Positions 11,136 to 22,568 of a stretch of DNA of 40,155 nucleotides are shown piece by piece. Origin of the DNA: Xylaria sp. FL1777. Taxonomy: Eukaryota > Ascomycota > Sordariomycetes > Xylariales > Xylariaceae. The position numbers were made by a program, and so were the translations under genes. The stretch is taken from NCBI GenBank assembly GCA_022578965.1, contig MU400799.1:1-40155 (forward strand), in the 5' to 3' direction. The notes below the pieces were generated by a model that was not told the DNA's origin, made no database searches, and was given only the letters and a program-made list of their open reading frames with translations. How positions within the stretch are numbered: position 1 is the first letter of the stretch; every line of letters starts with the position of its first letter.

Positions 11136-11883
11136 GTAATTATAGCACACGTAATAGCTTATTTAATTATTATAGCTTTTATATTATAATAGCTGCATTA
11201 TATATTAATTAATTAGATTAATAGTTATAGCTTTTTATATAATTGCTAATTATATTTTATTTGCAATAAACTTAGTATAATTAATTAATATAACTTTGCA
11301 GTTTTAATACGTGCTAATATTAAAATTACTTAATTATTAATATACGTTAAAAGTATTACTAGTAGTTTTAACGCATGTTTAAGTTTAGTTATAATAAAAA
11401 TAAAACTTAGCTTATATTAAGATTTAGTAAATTTAGTTTGCTTTAGCATATATAAGTTTATTAAATAAGCCTAAATATACCTTTATATAATATAGCAATT
11501 AAAGCATATTTTACGTTAATTAATAAAGTTAGCTTTTTTATATATTTATTAACTTTTATTAGCTTTAAAATATAGCTTAAAGGTTTTTTTTATATATTAA
11601 CTATTGCTAAAAAAAAATTTATATAAAAATCGAATTATAATAACTTATAAAATAGCAATTTAAACAAGTTTTAAAGAAATTAAAACTTTAAAGCTAACTT
11701 TAACTTATAGCACTTCTTTATTAAAAATAAGCTAATAAAACATAAGCAAAATAAAAGTATACTTATTATAATTTAGTAGCTACATGCGTTTTATTATAGT
11801 ATACATAATTTCTTATTACTTGATTTACTTTAAATTTAATTTATTACTTATAGCAAAAAGTATAATTAAGGGTATTATTACAT
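11136..11883. other. Gene-free AT-rich stretch
   Basis: No reading frame, repeat boundary or RNA gene recognised. The decay is of the same type as in the retrotransposons. Confidence 0.6.
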
Positions 11884-11968
11884 AAAGTATTTATAATAAA
11901 GTAAAACATATAAAGTATTTATAATAAAGTAAAACGTATAAAGTATTAATAAATAAAGTAAAACTAAT
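11884..11968. repeat. Minisatellite, 28-bp unit x3
   Basis: Three units starting at 11884, 11912 and 11940. Each has the form AAAGTATTTATAATAAAGTA plus AAACRTAT. The third differs by small indels. Confidence 0.88.
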
Positions 11969-12095
11969 AAAGTGTAAACATATAGCATATATAAAAAAAC
12001 AATATATAAAAGAACGCATATATATATAACAAGACTTATTTAGTTATATTATAGCTATAATAGCTTAGCTAGCTAAAGAAAATATATGTAAATTA

Positions 12096-12404
12096 TAATA
12101 ATATAACTAATTAACTAAACTAATATAAAAACATAATTAAACTAGTGTAATAATATTATTACACTAATGTAATAATATAATTAAACCGGTGTAATAATAT
12201 TATTAAACTAGTGTAATAATATAATTAAACCGGTATAATAATATTACTAAACTAATGTTATAACATAACTAAATAAAACAATACAACTAAATAAAATAAC
12301 CTAACTAAATAAAACAACATAACTAAACTAATATAATAACATAATTAAACTAATATAATAATACAACTAAACTAATGTAATAATATAGCTAAACAAAACA
12401 ATAA
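12096..12404. repeat. Minisatellite array, 22-bp and 18-bp units
   Basis: The first half is a 22-bp unit of the form AACCGGTG-TAATAATATTATTA, with variants AACTAGTG and AACTAATG. In the second half the period shortens to 18 bp (AATAAAACAATACAACTA type) and then returns to the longer unit. The substitution of CCGG by CTAG and CTAA between units is what GG-to-AG and CC-to-CT decay would give, so the units appear to record different degrees of mutation. Confidence 0.85.
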
Positions 12405-12796
12405 TGTTTAAGGTTATATACTTTAACTAAATAGCTTATTAGCTTAACTAATTAAGTTTTTTATATATTTTTTAAAATGTAAAAAAGGCTTGCAAAATGG
12501 TTTTATTTAAGTTATTACGCAAATTTAAGAAATCTTTGCAAAATTTTTGTAGTTTTTTTACATGTAGCTTTTAAGCTAGCAACATTTTATAACCTTTTAA
12601 TCTTTATATAGTTTGCTTGCAAAGCTTTTAAATAACAGCTTTATTAAAAGTTTTATATTAAACTAAAAGTTTAATTTAAAGCTTATTAAAATCTTTAAAA
12701 AAGCTAGCTAAAGATTTTATGCTAAATATAGTAAACAGTAAGTTATTTTATATAAGCTAGCTATATGCTATATATACTTTAGCAAGCTACTGTTTT
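12405..12796. other. Gene-free AT-rich stretch
   Basis: Nothing recognised between the two minisatellites. Confidence 0.6.
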
Positions 12797-12860
12797 TGCG
12801 CATTGTTTTATGCATTGTTTTATGCATTTTTTTGTGCATTTTTTTATGTATTGTTTTGCG
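12797..12860. repeat. Minisatellite, 12-bp unit x5
   Basis: The unit GCATTGTTTTAT is repeated about five times, with variants GCATTTTTTTGT and GCGC at both edges. Confidence 0.85.
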
Positions 12861-13493
12861 CTTTAAACGTACTACTAGCTAAAAAGTTAAGCAACTAAAA
12901 GCTTGTAATGCTAAGTTAAATATGCTAAAAAGTAAACAACTAATTTAATAAGCTAGCGTTTATAGTTTGCTGCAGAATAAATAAGCTAATATAAAAAAAA
13001 TCTAGCAAAAAAAGTGATAATTTATTAGTAAAAAATAATTTATTATTTAATAAATGCTGCTATAAAAAAAACTAGCTATTTTAGTTATTAGCTTTATTAA
13101 GCTTTAAAATAAACGCTTTATTTTATAACCTTTTGTTTAAGCTATTAATTAATAATAGCGCTAGGTTATAAATAAACTATAATTTATTATTTAATATGCT
13201 ATTTTATAGGTTTAATAGCAAAAATAGTTTATTATTATTATTGTTTAAGCTATTAAAAGCTTGTTTTATATATTAATAAAAACTTAGTTTATTAAGTTTT
13301 TGTTTTAGTTTTGCTATAGTTTATAACTTATTAAGATTAGTTATTATATATATATTAAGCAAAAAACAAGTTTAAATAAAAAGATCATACTTTTGTTAAA
13401 ACTAGAAAATAGTAGAAAATATAGCTATAAAAACAAGATTTTTATATTATTAGTGCTTTGCTTAGTATGCTATTTTATAGTATTATTAATATA
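12861..13493. other. Gene-free AT-rich stretch
   Basis: No coding region or repeat recognised. Confidence 0.6.
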
Positions 13494-13792
13494 AAAGTTT
13501 AAAGGCATAATTAAAAAGGCTTTATTAAAAGTACTTATTAATAAATAATTTAAAAGCAGTAAGCTAGCTATATACTAAAAAGGCTTATTATAGCTTTTAT
13601 TAGCACAAAAAAAAAGTTTAAAAATATAATTAAAAAGGCTTTATTAAAAGCACTTATTAATAAATAATCTAAAGGTAATAAGCTAGCTATATATTAAGCA
13701 AGCTTATTATAGCTTTTATTAATACAAAAAAAAAAGTTTAAAAATATAATTAAAAAAGCTTTATTAAAAGCACTTATTAATAAATAATTTGC
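13494..13792. repeat. Tandem repeat, about 120-bp unit, 2.5 copies
   Basis: Units start at the phrase AAAGTTTA at 13494, 13613 and 13733, so the periods are 119 and 120 bp. Each contains AATTAAAAAGGCTTTATTAA, CTTATTAATAAATAAT and GCTTATTATAGCTTTTATTA. The third unit stops after about 60 bp. Unit differences are mostly transitions. Confidence 0.9.
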
Positions 13793-14250
13793 GTTTTTAT
13801 AAGCAAGCTTACTATAATTCTTACAAGTTAAAATAAAATAAACATTGTTTAAGTTTAAAAAATTAACCTAGTATTAAACAATAGCTTTAATATACTTTGC
13901 TTTGTTAGCTTTAAAGCTAATTTGCTAACTTATAATAGCTAAATAGCTATACAAAATTTAAACTTTGCATTTTGTTTTTATTATATTTGCTGCTTTTAGC
14001 TTATTTATTATAGTACTATAAAAATGCTAAAGTACTTAAAGTTTATATATTATATGTTTAATTTTTATTACTTTAGTAAGCTTTTTGTTATTTATTAGCA
14101 AGTTTTACGTTATATATTCTTTAATAAAAACTTTGCGTTTTTTAGTTAAAAAGTTTTACATAATTTAGCTAGTTAGAAATAAATTGTTTTAAAAGTTTAG
14201 TAATAAGTTTACTATAATAAATAATAAAAGCTTTTTATGCTAATAAACGT
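13793..14250. other. Gene-free AT-rich stretch
   Basis: Nothing recognised. Confidence 0.6.
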
Positions 14251-14336
14251 TAAAAAAAAAAAAAAAAAAACTATAAACAAACAAAAAAGAAAAAAATTTA
14301 AACAAACAAAAAAAAAGAGAATTTAAAAGCAATAAT
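14251..14336. repeat. A-rich low-complexity tract
   Basis: A run of 19 A at about 14252-14270 is followed by repeated AAACAAACAAAAAA and by AAAAAGAGAA. This purine-rich stretch stands out from its surroundings but carries no flanking duplication that I can see. It is not clearly the poly-A tail of a LINE, because no LINE coding motif precedes it. Confidence 0.6.
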
Positions 14337-15860
14337 ACGTTAAAAAAAAGCTAGCATACTAAACTAGCTTATATATACATGTTTAAAAACCCTTTAAATT
14401 ATGCATTAAATAAACTTATATAAATGCATACAGTATTATAAATATTTATTTCTATTTATAATTAAATAAAAAGATTGTTAAAAAACTAAAACTACAATAA
14501 ATAATATATATTTATAGCTAAAAATAAAATAAAAAATACATATTATTAATTAGTTAAATTAATATTAAAGCATAAAGCTAGCTGTTTTATAATTACTATT
14601 GTTTTTTTTTTATAGCATTTTAGCATTGCTATTATTACTGCTAATAAAACATTAATAGCATTAGCTAATTTTTAACCTTTAAACTTAACGCTTTTAATGC
14701 TATTTATTATACTATAGTTTTTAAAGCAATAAAAAGCTTAGGTTTTTTATGCTATATAGTTTTATTATACTATATGCAAAGTATTAGCTGCAGTAGTTAT
14801 ATATTTGTATATAGCGCTAGCTATAAAAACTAACGTTATTTATTTGCTAACGCTTAGCTAGCGCTAAGCACTAAATGCTATAAACTTAGCTATAGCACTT
14901 AATTAAAGCATATGCTTAAAAATAGCTTTGCTAACGTAGCAAGCTATATGTTTACATTTAAAAATTAGCTTAAAATTTATAAACAATTTAATAATAATAG
15001 CAAGCTTATTTAGCTTAATAATAGCAAGCTTTATATTTTAGTAAAACTTTTGCTTAAGCTAATACTTTAGTTTTATAAAGGCTTTTTATAATATAATACT
15101 ATTAAACCTGTTTTTTACGTTTAAAATTATGTAAGCTATATTAGTAATATGCAGTACTAAAAAAGCGCTATTACTAGTTTATATGTTTTATGCTTTTATA
15201 AATAACTAGTTTTAAAAAAAAAACTTATATTTAAAATATTAATATTTTTTACTAGCGTTATAAAGCACATTTTAAACTTTGTATACTTTTGTTTAAAGAG
15301 TTTTTACTGCTTTGGCTTTTTAATGCTAAACAATAACCTATTAGCAAAAATTTATGTAGCTTTGTTTTAATATTTGCTAAAAATAACAAAAAACAGCATA
15401 ATATTTATTAGCAATATATAGCAAAAGTTATACTGTTATATTAACGTAGTAAAACCTAAAAACATTAGCAAAAAAAGCAAAGTTATTATTATAAAAAGTA
15501 AAAAACTTAAATATAAAGGTATTATTAAGCAAATAAAAATATAGCAGCAAGTTTTATAATAATATTTTATTAGTAATAAACAAGTTAAGCGTAGTTTTAT
15601 ACTCTAGTTAATACTATAAAACAAAGAACAAAAATAGAACTATAAAAATAATTATAAAGAAAAATCAAGTGTTATATATTTATGCTAGTTAGTTTTTAAT
15701 AAATATGCATATTTAAAAAAAACCAATGTATAAGCCCTATATATAAAATCATATAAACTAACTAATTAATAAACTAATAAACTATAAACAATAAAACTAT
15801 TATTATAAGTTAAAATTTATACTTATGTTTAATAATAACATAAGCAGTAATTATAACTAC
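14337..15860. other. Gene-free AT-rich stretch
   Basis: About 1.5 kb with no coding frame on either strand and no repeat boundary recognised. Base context is the saturated type, with many GCTA, TAGC and GCAA words. Confidence 0.6.
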
Positions 15861-15977
15861 TTTTGTTTTTGCTTTTATTTTTGTTGCTTTTATTTTTATT
15901 GCTGTTATTTTTGTTATTTTTGTTTATATTGTTTTTATTTATGTTGTTTTTATTTATATTGTTTTTGTTTTTGTTGC
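15861..15977. repeat. T-rich minisatellite, about 15-18-bp units
   Basis: Repeats of TTTTATTTTTGTTGC give way to TTTTTATTTATGTTG. On the opposite strand these are AACAAAAATAAAA-type repeats. Confidence 0.8.
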
Positions 15978-16023
15978 AATACTTTTTAAATTAGTTGTTT
16001 TAATTTTAGTGCTATTATTAATA

Positions 16024-16062
16024 CTAATGCTAAAGCTAGAGCTAAAACTAAAGCTAAAGTTA
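16024..16062. repeat. Hexamer repeat GCTAAA
   Basis: About six imperfect copies of GCTAAA/GCTAGA/ACTAAA. Confidence 0.7.
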
Positions 16063-16202
16063 GTTATGCTAATTAGCTAAGGCTTAATTTAAGAGCTAAA
16101 GCATTTATTTGGTTTTTTAACTATTAGTTATAAGCTTTTATATTATATAAATAAAGTAATTTTTAGCTTATAATAAAAGCAAGCTTAAATTTTATAACTT
16201 TA

Positions 16203-16262
16203 AGTGTATATAATAAAGTGTAGTATAATAAAGTGTAATGTAATAAAATATAGTGTAATAAG
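16203..16262. repeat. Short tandem repeat, about 17-bp unit
   Basis: Units of the form TATAATAAAGTGTAG are repeated about four times with decay. Confidence 0.75.
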
Positions 16263-17757
16263 CTTATAAAATATAAATTTTAGGAAACTTTACTGATTTT
16301 ATATTATATTATTTTTTATACGTGTATTTTAAATGTTATAGCTTTTATTTTATGTTTTAATTTACAAAGATCTTAAAAAACACCTAAAAAATAAAGAGTA
16401 AATATATTAAGTAAACTAACACTTTAGTTATAACTTTAGCTAATTTTAGTGTAACAGTTATTAGTATTATATATAGCTAATATATTTATGTAGTTATAAG
16501 CCACTTTTTAATAACGTTTTATAAAAAATTATCTTGCGTAATATTTACTAGCTTTATTATAGTAAGGTTTATTAGGTTTATACGTATTATGCTTAAATAT
16601 AATCTTTATAATGCTACTAAGCAATATATTTTCTGTAGTTTATTTTTAATGCTATAGTTAATATGCTTTTTTTGCATATAGCTTTATAATGTAGCAACTT
16701 TATTAAAGCTTTTAATTTAGCTATATAGCTAATAAATAATAGCTAAGCAGCAAAAGCTATTATTGTTTGCTAGTAATATAGTTTAATTACAAGGTTTTAA
16801 ACAAATAGCTGCGTTATAAAGTGCAAATCTTAAAAAAAGTTAACTTTTAAACGTAAAATATTAATGCTATAGCAGTTAGCTAAATAAAAATTATAAAAAG
16901 CCATATAAATCCTATAAAACAAAGATTTAAATAATGCATGCTTTAAACATTATAAGAAATACATGCTATATAGTAGTATTAGTTACTTTATAATAGTTAT
17001 TATTAGTGAAAAAAAGCAAAACTTATTTGCATTAAGTATAACAAGTTATAAAAGTAGCACTTTAGCAAAACTTTACAACTTTAATTATATAAAAAAAACG
17101 CTTGTTTTTAATATGCTTGCTAATTTACGTTATAGCAAGCCAATTTTAAAACAAAGTAAAAAAAGTTAATATATAAAAGATTATAGCATTAATATAACTT
17201 GTTGTTTTATTAATATAAGTTTACCTTAAAAAAGTTATTTAATTAAATGCTTATTTGCGGCTAATTAATAAACCACGTAATTACGCAAGCTATTATAGTG
17301 ATATAGTTATTATATTTATACATTTAGCTTATTATTAAATTAACGTTTATAGTGATATTTAGTAATATACTAAACAATCCAAATTAATAAAAAAAGTGTT
17401 TTTAAAAGTTAATAGCTTTATAAGCATTTTAAGCTTTAATGCTTGCTAGTTTTATAGCTAAATAATGCATGTATTAAAGTAAGTTATTTTAACTTTTTAA
17501 AATGCTATAGTTTTACTTATAAATGCGTTTATAAAGTTTTTATTATCTTTAAACAGCTATTAAAAGCCTTTTTACTAACTAGAGTATTTTTTAAACAAAA
17601 GCACATTATATGCTAATATAATATTTTAAAACTAACTTTGCTTAAGCTATTGTTTTATGCTAAAATTCACAAGGTTAAGCGCATTTTTAGCATATAACAA
17701 TTGCAGAATAACTATTGCTAAAAATTTAAGTAAATATAAAAGTGGCTTATTATAAAC
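16263..17757. other. Gene-free AT-rich stretch
   Basis: No gene recognised. The longest open frame, 16963-17169 (68 codons), starts with ordinary-looking residues but has no recognisable domain, no support from a second copy, and lies in repeat-rich sequence. I do not call it a gene. Confidence 0.55.
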
Positions 17758-17885
17758 TAATAATAAAAGCTAAAGCTAGCTAAAAAGCATTTAATTAAAA
17801 AGCATTTAGTTTTTTATTAATAATAGTAGCTAAAGTTAACTAAAAAGCATTTAATTCTTTGCTAATAATAGTAGCATAAATTTAG
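17758..17885. repeat. Imperfect tandem repeat with AAAAAGCATTTAATT
   Basis: The phrase CTAAAAAGCATTTAATT followed by AATAATAGTAGC recurs with a period of about 60 bp. Two units and a fragment are visible. Confidence 0.65.
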
Positions 17886-18284
17886 TTATTATAGAATGCT
17901 TTAATAGTAATAAGTTATTATAACCTATTATTAGCTTACACTAAAGAGCTAGTTAATAAAAGTTAAATCTATGTTTTTAAATTAAGTATTTTTACTTTAA
18001 TAATAAACATTAATGCTATTTCAGGTTTTTTTTATTAATGTTTTACTTATATATATTGTTTAAAGTTTTAGGCTTGCTTAAAAACTTAACCACATAGCGT
18101 ATTATTAATTAACAAAGTACATTAATAGCTTTAATCTTTTAATATTAATTTTTAGCTAGTTATAAACTAGTTATTTTGCTTGTTTATAATAAAACTCAAA
18201 GGTAAAAATTAGTTGCAGTGTAATCACAATAATAGTAAATAAGTTTAATGATAAACTAAAGCTTTTTAATTTAATAAAAAGCAT
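17886..18284. other. Gene-free AT-rich stretch
   Basis: Nothing recognised. Confidence 0.55.
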
Positions 18285-18640
18285 TTATTAAAGCACCTAA
18301 AATGGTTATTAAAGCAAGCTATTATTAAAACACACCGTTATTAAGGTATATTATCATTAAGCCACACTGTTATTAAAACACACTATTATTAAAGTACACT
18401 ATCATTAAAGTATACTATTATTAAGGGTGCTTTAATAATAGTGTACCTTAATAATGGTGTGTTTTAATAATAAACGTAAATGCTTTAATAATAGGTGCTT
18501 TAATAATAGGTGTTTTAATAATAATAGCGTGCCTTAATAAAGTGCTTTAATAATTAATAAGCACACTATTATTAAGGCGTTTTATTATTAAAGCATATTA
18601 TTAAAGCACACCATTAAAGCATGCTATTATTAGTAGTTAA
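18285..18640. repeat. Palindromic minisatellite based on ATTATTAAAGCACACT
   Basis: Units of 15-16 bp (TTATTAAAGCACACTA type) run in the forward sense from about 18285 to 18425, switch to the complementary sense (AGTGTGCTTTAATAAT type) from about 18425 to 18555, and return to the forward sense until about 18640. The switch point at about 18425 joins forward and reverse units, so the array can fold into a long imperfect hairpin. Units retain CACC, GGTG and ACAC, so this array has escaped most of the decay. The phrase TTAAAGCACCTAA at the left edge is also found at the right terminus of the small inverted-repeat element near 10940-10950. Confidence 0.85.
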
Positions 18641-18931
18641 AACAGCATATATATATATTTGTTTAAGTGTAGTGTTAGCTATATAACTATATACCTTAAG
18701 CGTATTATATAATATAAGCAACGCTTAAAACTAAACGATATATTGTTATATATAATAAAATTAAACTTTATATAATAATATTCCTTTTATACTTTTATAA
18801 CTTTATAAAATATTATCTTTAGGATTATTTTTACTTATTATTTTTAGATTACATAATACTTTAGTTTACGCATATGCGGCTTAATTAACCGTTATAATAT
18901 ATAAGTTAAAAAGTTAGCAAACATTATATAA
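18641..18931. other. Gene-free stretch with short palindromes
   Basis: No gene. The perfect 10-bp palindrome CGCATATGCG lies at 18869-18878 in relatively undecayed sequence. Confidence 0.55.
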
Positions 18932-19141
18932 CCGCTAATTAATTAGTTTGCTTTTACACCTTTAATTAGCGCGCTTTTAATTAATTAGCGTGTTTTTAAC
19001 TAATTAGCTTGCTTTTTAACTAATTAGCTTGCTTTTTAATTAATTAGCGTGCTTTTAACTAATTAGCTCGATTTTAACTAATTAGCGCATTTTTAAACCA
19101 TTAGCTCGTCTTTAGCTCGTTTTTAACCCATTAGTTTGTTT
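18932..19141. repeat. Minisatellite, 19-20-bp unit, about 10 copies
   Basis: The unit is of the form TTTTAACTAATTAGCTTGCT, with variants ATTAGCGTGC, ATTAGCTCGA, ATTAGCGCAT and CCATTAGCTCGTC. The rightmost units keep CC and TCG, while the central ones read AATTAG, consistent with decay from a CCATTAG original. Confidence 0.88.
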
Positions 19142-19482
19142 TGCTAGCTTATTAAACTATATGCATGCATATTTTAATAAACGCTGCATTTTTATAACTA
19201 GCAATTTAAACGTTTTTAAAAAGCTCACTTTATATTTACCTCACTATATGTTATAATAAAACTAATTTACTTTTGTTTTAGCTAGTCTTTAACTAATTGT
19301 TTGTTTAATAAATAAATACTAAATACTAGTTTTGTTTATACTTTTATATACTCTCTTTAACTATTATATATGCGTTTATAAAAAACAGGGTAAACAACCG
19401 AAACAAGGGGAGAAAAAACTAGGATAAAATAAGCAAAAAATAATAAATAAGTGTATTTTTAAGTATTGTAAAAAAGCTAAAA
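19142..19482. other. Gene-free stretch with a little-decayed island
   Basis: No coding frame. The part at 19380-19430 is unusually rich in GG and CC (AACAGGG, ACCGAAAC, AAGGGGAG, CTAGG) and has clearly escaped decay. It shows no RNA-gene fold or motif that I recognise. Confidence 0.5.
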
Positions 19483-19599
19483 GGTTATTTAGCTTAACCA
19501 CTTAATATAACCTAGAAGCTTTTTTATAACACTAGGTAAATACTTAAGCATTTAGCTTAGCCCGCTAAATGTTTTATAATATAATATAACATATGTTAT
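19483..19599. other. Cluster of four consecutive hairpins
   Basis: Stems are GGTTA/TAACC at 19483-19499, ACCTAG/CTAGGT at 19510-19537, CATTTAGC/GCTAAATG with a 7-base loop at 19549-19571, and the perfect palindrome ATAACATATGTTAT at 19586-19599. All lie within 117 bp. None has the T-run of a bacterial terminator, and the context is a eukaryotic repeat region. Function unknown. Confidence 0.6.
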
Positions 19600-20402
19600 A
19601 GTTTAATGGATTTTTTTATAAAATAATATGTAATAAATAAACTATAAAGCTATAGCGTTTATAATTAAGTATATTTATAGCTAAGCACTAAAGATAATAT
19701 AATAGCACATTTATAACAGTTATACTTTTTAATTAAAGAAGCAAAGTACTTAAGTATTTAATTTTGCCTTAATGAGTAAAAAGAGTGCTTAGTTTAATTT
19801 TATGATTATATTATAAACAACTTATTTACTTAAGTAGTATTTTAGCTCTTTTTTTAGCATTTATTTATTTTGCTTATTAATATGTTTATTTTTATGTTAT
19901 AAGATTAATTGCGCTATAATTTATTATATGTATTTTAAACCCCTTTAATGTATATATATATTAAATAAATATGCTATTATTAATTAATAGTTTATAAATA
20001 GTTTATAGAAAACCTCTTTTTTTGGTTTTTGCTAAGATTTAGTTTTATTTATAATGCAAGCAGCTAAAATTAACTTAGCTTGCTAATATAAAAGTATAAC
20101 TATAAATAGTTAAAACGTAGCGCTTAAATAAGTTATTTATTGCTTTATATAAAATAAATTACAACAAATAATATTGTTTTATTATATTTCCTAAAATTAA
20201 AAACAGCTTATATTTTAAGCTTAGCTAGCTTATAAAACAAAAAATTATTACTATAAAGCTTATTTATAGCAAACATTAAGTTATATAGCTAAATTAAACT
20301 ATTACTTAAACATAAAACAATTAAAATAATAATAAAACAAAAGTAAACATAGCAGCTATAATATAAGCTAAAGGTATTTTTAAAGCATAGCTAAATTAAA
20401 AA
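19600..20402. other. Gene-free AT-rich stretch
   Basis: No gene or repeat recognised. Confidence 0.55.
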
Positions 20403-20520
20403 AACAACAATAGTTAAAAAAAAATTAAGCAGCAACTTTATATATTAAAAAGCTCTTAAAAGAACAACAATAATTAAAGCAAAATTAAACAGCAACTAAG
20501 TATACTAAATAGCTCTCATT
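20403..20520. repeat. Tandem repeat, 60-bp unit x2
   Basis: Units start at AACAACAATA at 20403 and 20463. Both contain AAATTAARCAGCAACT and end in ATAGCTCT or AAAGCTCT. A fragment (AACAACAATG) follows near 20542. Confidence 0.8.
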
Positions 20521-20632
20521 TTTCCCCTGTTTTAGTAAAAAACAACAATGTTCATAAGGAGGCTAAATTAAATACTCCACTTTTATTTTGCTTACTAGAT
20601 TATCTTATTTAAGCTTTCTATTATTAAAACCA

Positions 20633-20830
20633 GGACCTATTCACTTAAAACTTATTCACTTAGGACCTATTCACTAAAAAAGACAATTATAATAATAATA
20701 ACCCTTTCATTAAAAAAAACAAGGGTTATAAAGATAATAACCTTACTAAGGGAAACAGTTATAATAATAATAACCCTTTTATTAAGGAAAACAAGGGTTA
20801 TAATAATAATGACCTTATTAAGCAATTTAA
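20633..20830. repeat. Two adjoining minisatellites, GGACCTATTCACTTA and a 72-bp double unit
   Basis: GGACCTATTCACTTA occurs at 20633-20647 and 20663-20676 with a partial copy between them. From 20687 a 72-bp unit follows, itself two 33-39-bp half units of the form TTATAATAATAATAACCC...AAGGG. The second unit starts at 20759. Each half unit carries AACCC and AAGGG that can pair. The repeat is little decayed. A 67-codon minus-strand frame across it (20667-20870) is only the repeat read as Ile/Val/Leu codons. Confidence 0.82.
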
Positions 20831-22568
20831 CAAAGCTCTTTTTTTTTAAAAAGCTAAAGGTTAAAAGCAAGTTATTAATAGCGCATTTTTAAATAAATCT
20901 CTAGATTTTAACTTTAGCTTTTTAACATTTATTGCATTTTTTTTATTTGATTTGCTTAATTTATATAGCTTTTATTATTTTTTAAGTGTTATGCCTTAAA
21001 TATTTTTAAATAATAGCTTTAAGCAGCTTTTTTTGTTTTATGTTTTTTATAAGCTTTATTAAATATTTAACTAGTAAAGTAATAGCAGTAGTAATAAAAC
21101 TGCTACATAAATTAACAGTAAAGCTATAACTAGTTTTTTATATACTTAAAACAAGAACAAATAACCTTTAGCGCTTTTATTATATAAACTAAAACCTAGT
21201 AGCTTTATTTAGTTATAACAATAAAAATATAGCTTAAGTGTATAATTACTAAAAATGGACAACATTTTAAGTAGCACTAAAATAAAACTAAAAACTAATA
21301 TATTATAATTGCAAGTAATTTTAAAGCTTTAATAACAATATAAGCTATTTATAGCTTAAATTAATCTAGAAATAGCTTAAAATATAATAAATGAGCAAAT
21401 CTTTTAAAAATTAGTTATATTATAACTAGCTTAAAAAATAATAGCTACTAAAACGAACTATATAAAAGTTTTTTTTATTATGCATTATTGCTACAAATTA
21501 TTAAAAATAAAACAATAAACGTAAGTATATTAAGCAAAAACTCTTTGTTTTTAGTTAAGCATAGCTTTATTGCTTAATTATTTGTAGTGTTTAGTATATA
21601 AACTATAAATTCTTTGCATATTCCCATTATATATATATATTTTTATTTAACACTACATATATGCTTTTACTTAATATACGCACTTTTTCATTTAACGCTA
21701 TATGCACATTCTTACCTTAATATAACACATGTAATAATGCAACTATTACCACGCTTTATATGCAAAGTATACCTCTTTATATTAAGCATTATAGCTATAT
21801 TATGCTATTTGTTTGTTTTACTAGTTTTTAATGGTAAATTAACACTTTTGTTTTATTAGTAGTATGTTAATATTAAATAATATAAATATTTACTTTAGCT
21901 GTTTATATTATAACATTAAAATTGCAAAAAGCAACTTAAATGCTAATGTTTATTTTTATTTAAGTGTTTTTTAGTTTGCTACTTTTATTAAAATATTGTT
22001 TGCTTATTAAAATACGTATTAATAACTTATAAAAAAGTCCACATTTAAAGCAAAGCTAAGCTTTTTTAGTGTAACTATGCAAGCTTTTTAGTTTTTTTAA
22101 CTTAAAAACAAATATAACAAAATACTTAAAAACGAAAAGTTGTTTTTTAACCTTTAATATTTTATTACTTATTGCTAAAAATAATATTTTACTTGCTGCT
22201 AAAAATGAAATAACCATAAAGGTAATATATATTTATTAGTGCATAAAGCACTTAATATACAATGTATTTACTAGTATATATATTGCTTTTTTAGCTATTT
22301 ATAAGTATATACTTTAGTTAATTACTTAATAAAAAGTAGCTATTATGCTATTTTAAGTACGCGTTATTTTATTACTATTGCTTACTATTTACTCTTTTTT
22401 CTTTTATTTTGTAAAAAATAGCAAAACTTTATACATTTAGCTATTATAACGTTTTATAAACTTATTTACTTTTATTAACTATTAACAATATGCAGACTTT
22501 ACGGTTTATATAGTTAACTAATAAAAGTAGCTTTAGCTTTTTACTTAATACCTTTAAATAAAAAAAAA
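20831..22568. other. Gene-free AT-rich stretch
   Basis: No gene recognised. The longest frame in the window (21614-21859, 81 codons) is Leu/Ile/Tyr-rich and overlies degenerate repeats of about 22 bp (TTTTATTTAACACTACATAT, TTTTTCATTTAACGCTATAT). It looks like a low-complexity hydrophobic frame rather than a gene. Confidence 0.55.

Noticed and set aside
12096..12404. Spaced repeats resembling a CRISPR array
   Set aside because: Units are contiguous, variable and AT-rich without unique spacers, and the window is eukaryotic with LTR retrotransposons.
16963..17169. 68-codon open frame
   Set aside because: No recognised motif and no supporting context. It is the least repeat-like of the short frames, so a protein search would be the deciding test, but I cannot support it from sequence alone.
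19395..20535. Possible terminal inverted repeat: ACAAGGGGAGAAAAA near 19400 against TTTTTCCCCTGTTTT near 20520
   Set aside because: Only about 12 imperfect bases pair, the rest of the flanks do not match, and the second copy lies inside the edge of a 60-bp tandem repeat.
20687..20830. AACCC/AAGGG repeats considered as interstitial telomere sequence
   Set aside because: The unit is 33-39 bp with only single AACCC or AAGGG words, not a run of TTAGGG.
20667..20870. 67-codon minus-strand frame
   Set aside because: Direct translation of the 33-39-bp tandem repeat units; the protein is the same Val-Ile-Ile repeat.
21614..21859. 81-codon open frame, the longest in the window
   Set aside because: Hydrophobic low-complexity frame over degenerate 22-bp repeats, no recognisable domain, and chance open frames of this size are expected where GA-containing TGA stops have been removed by mutation.
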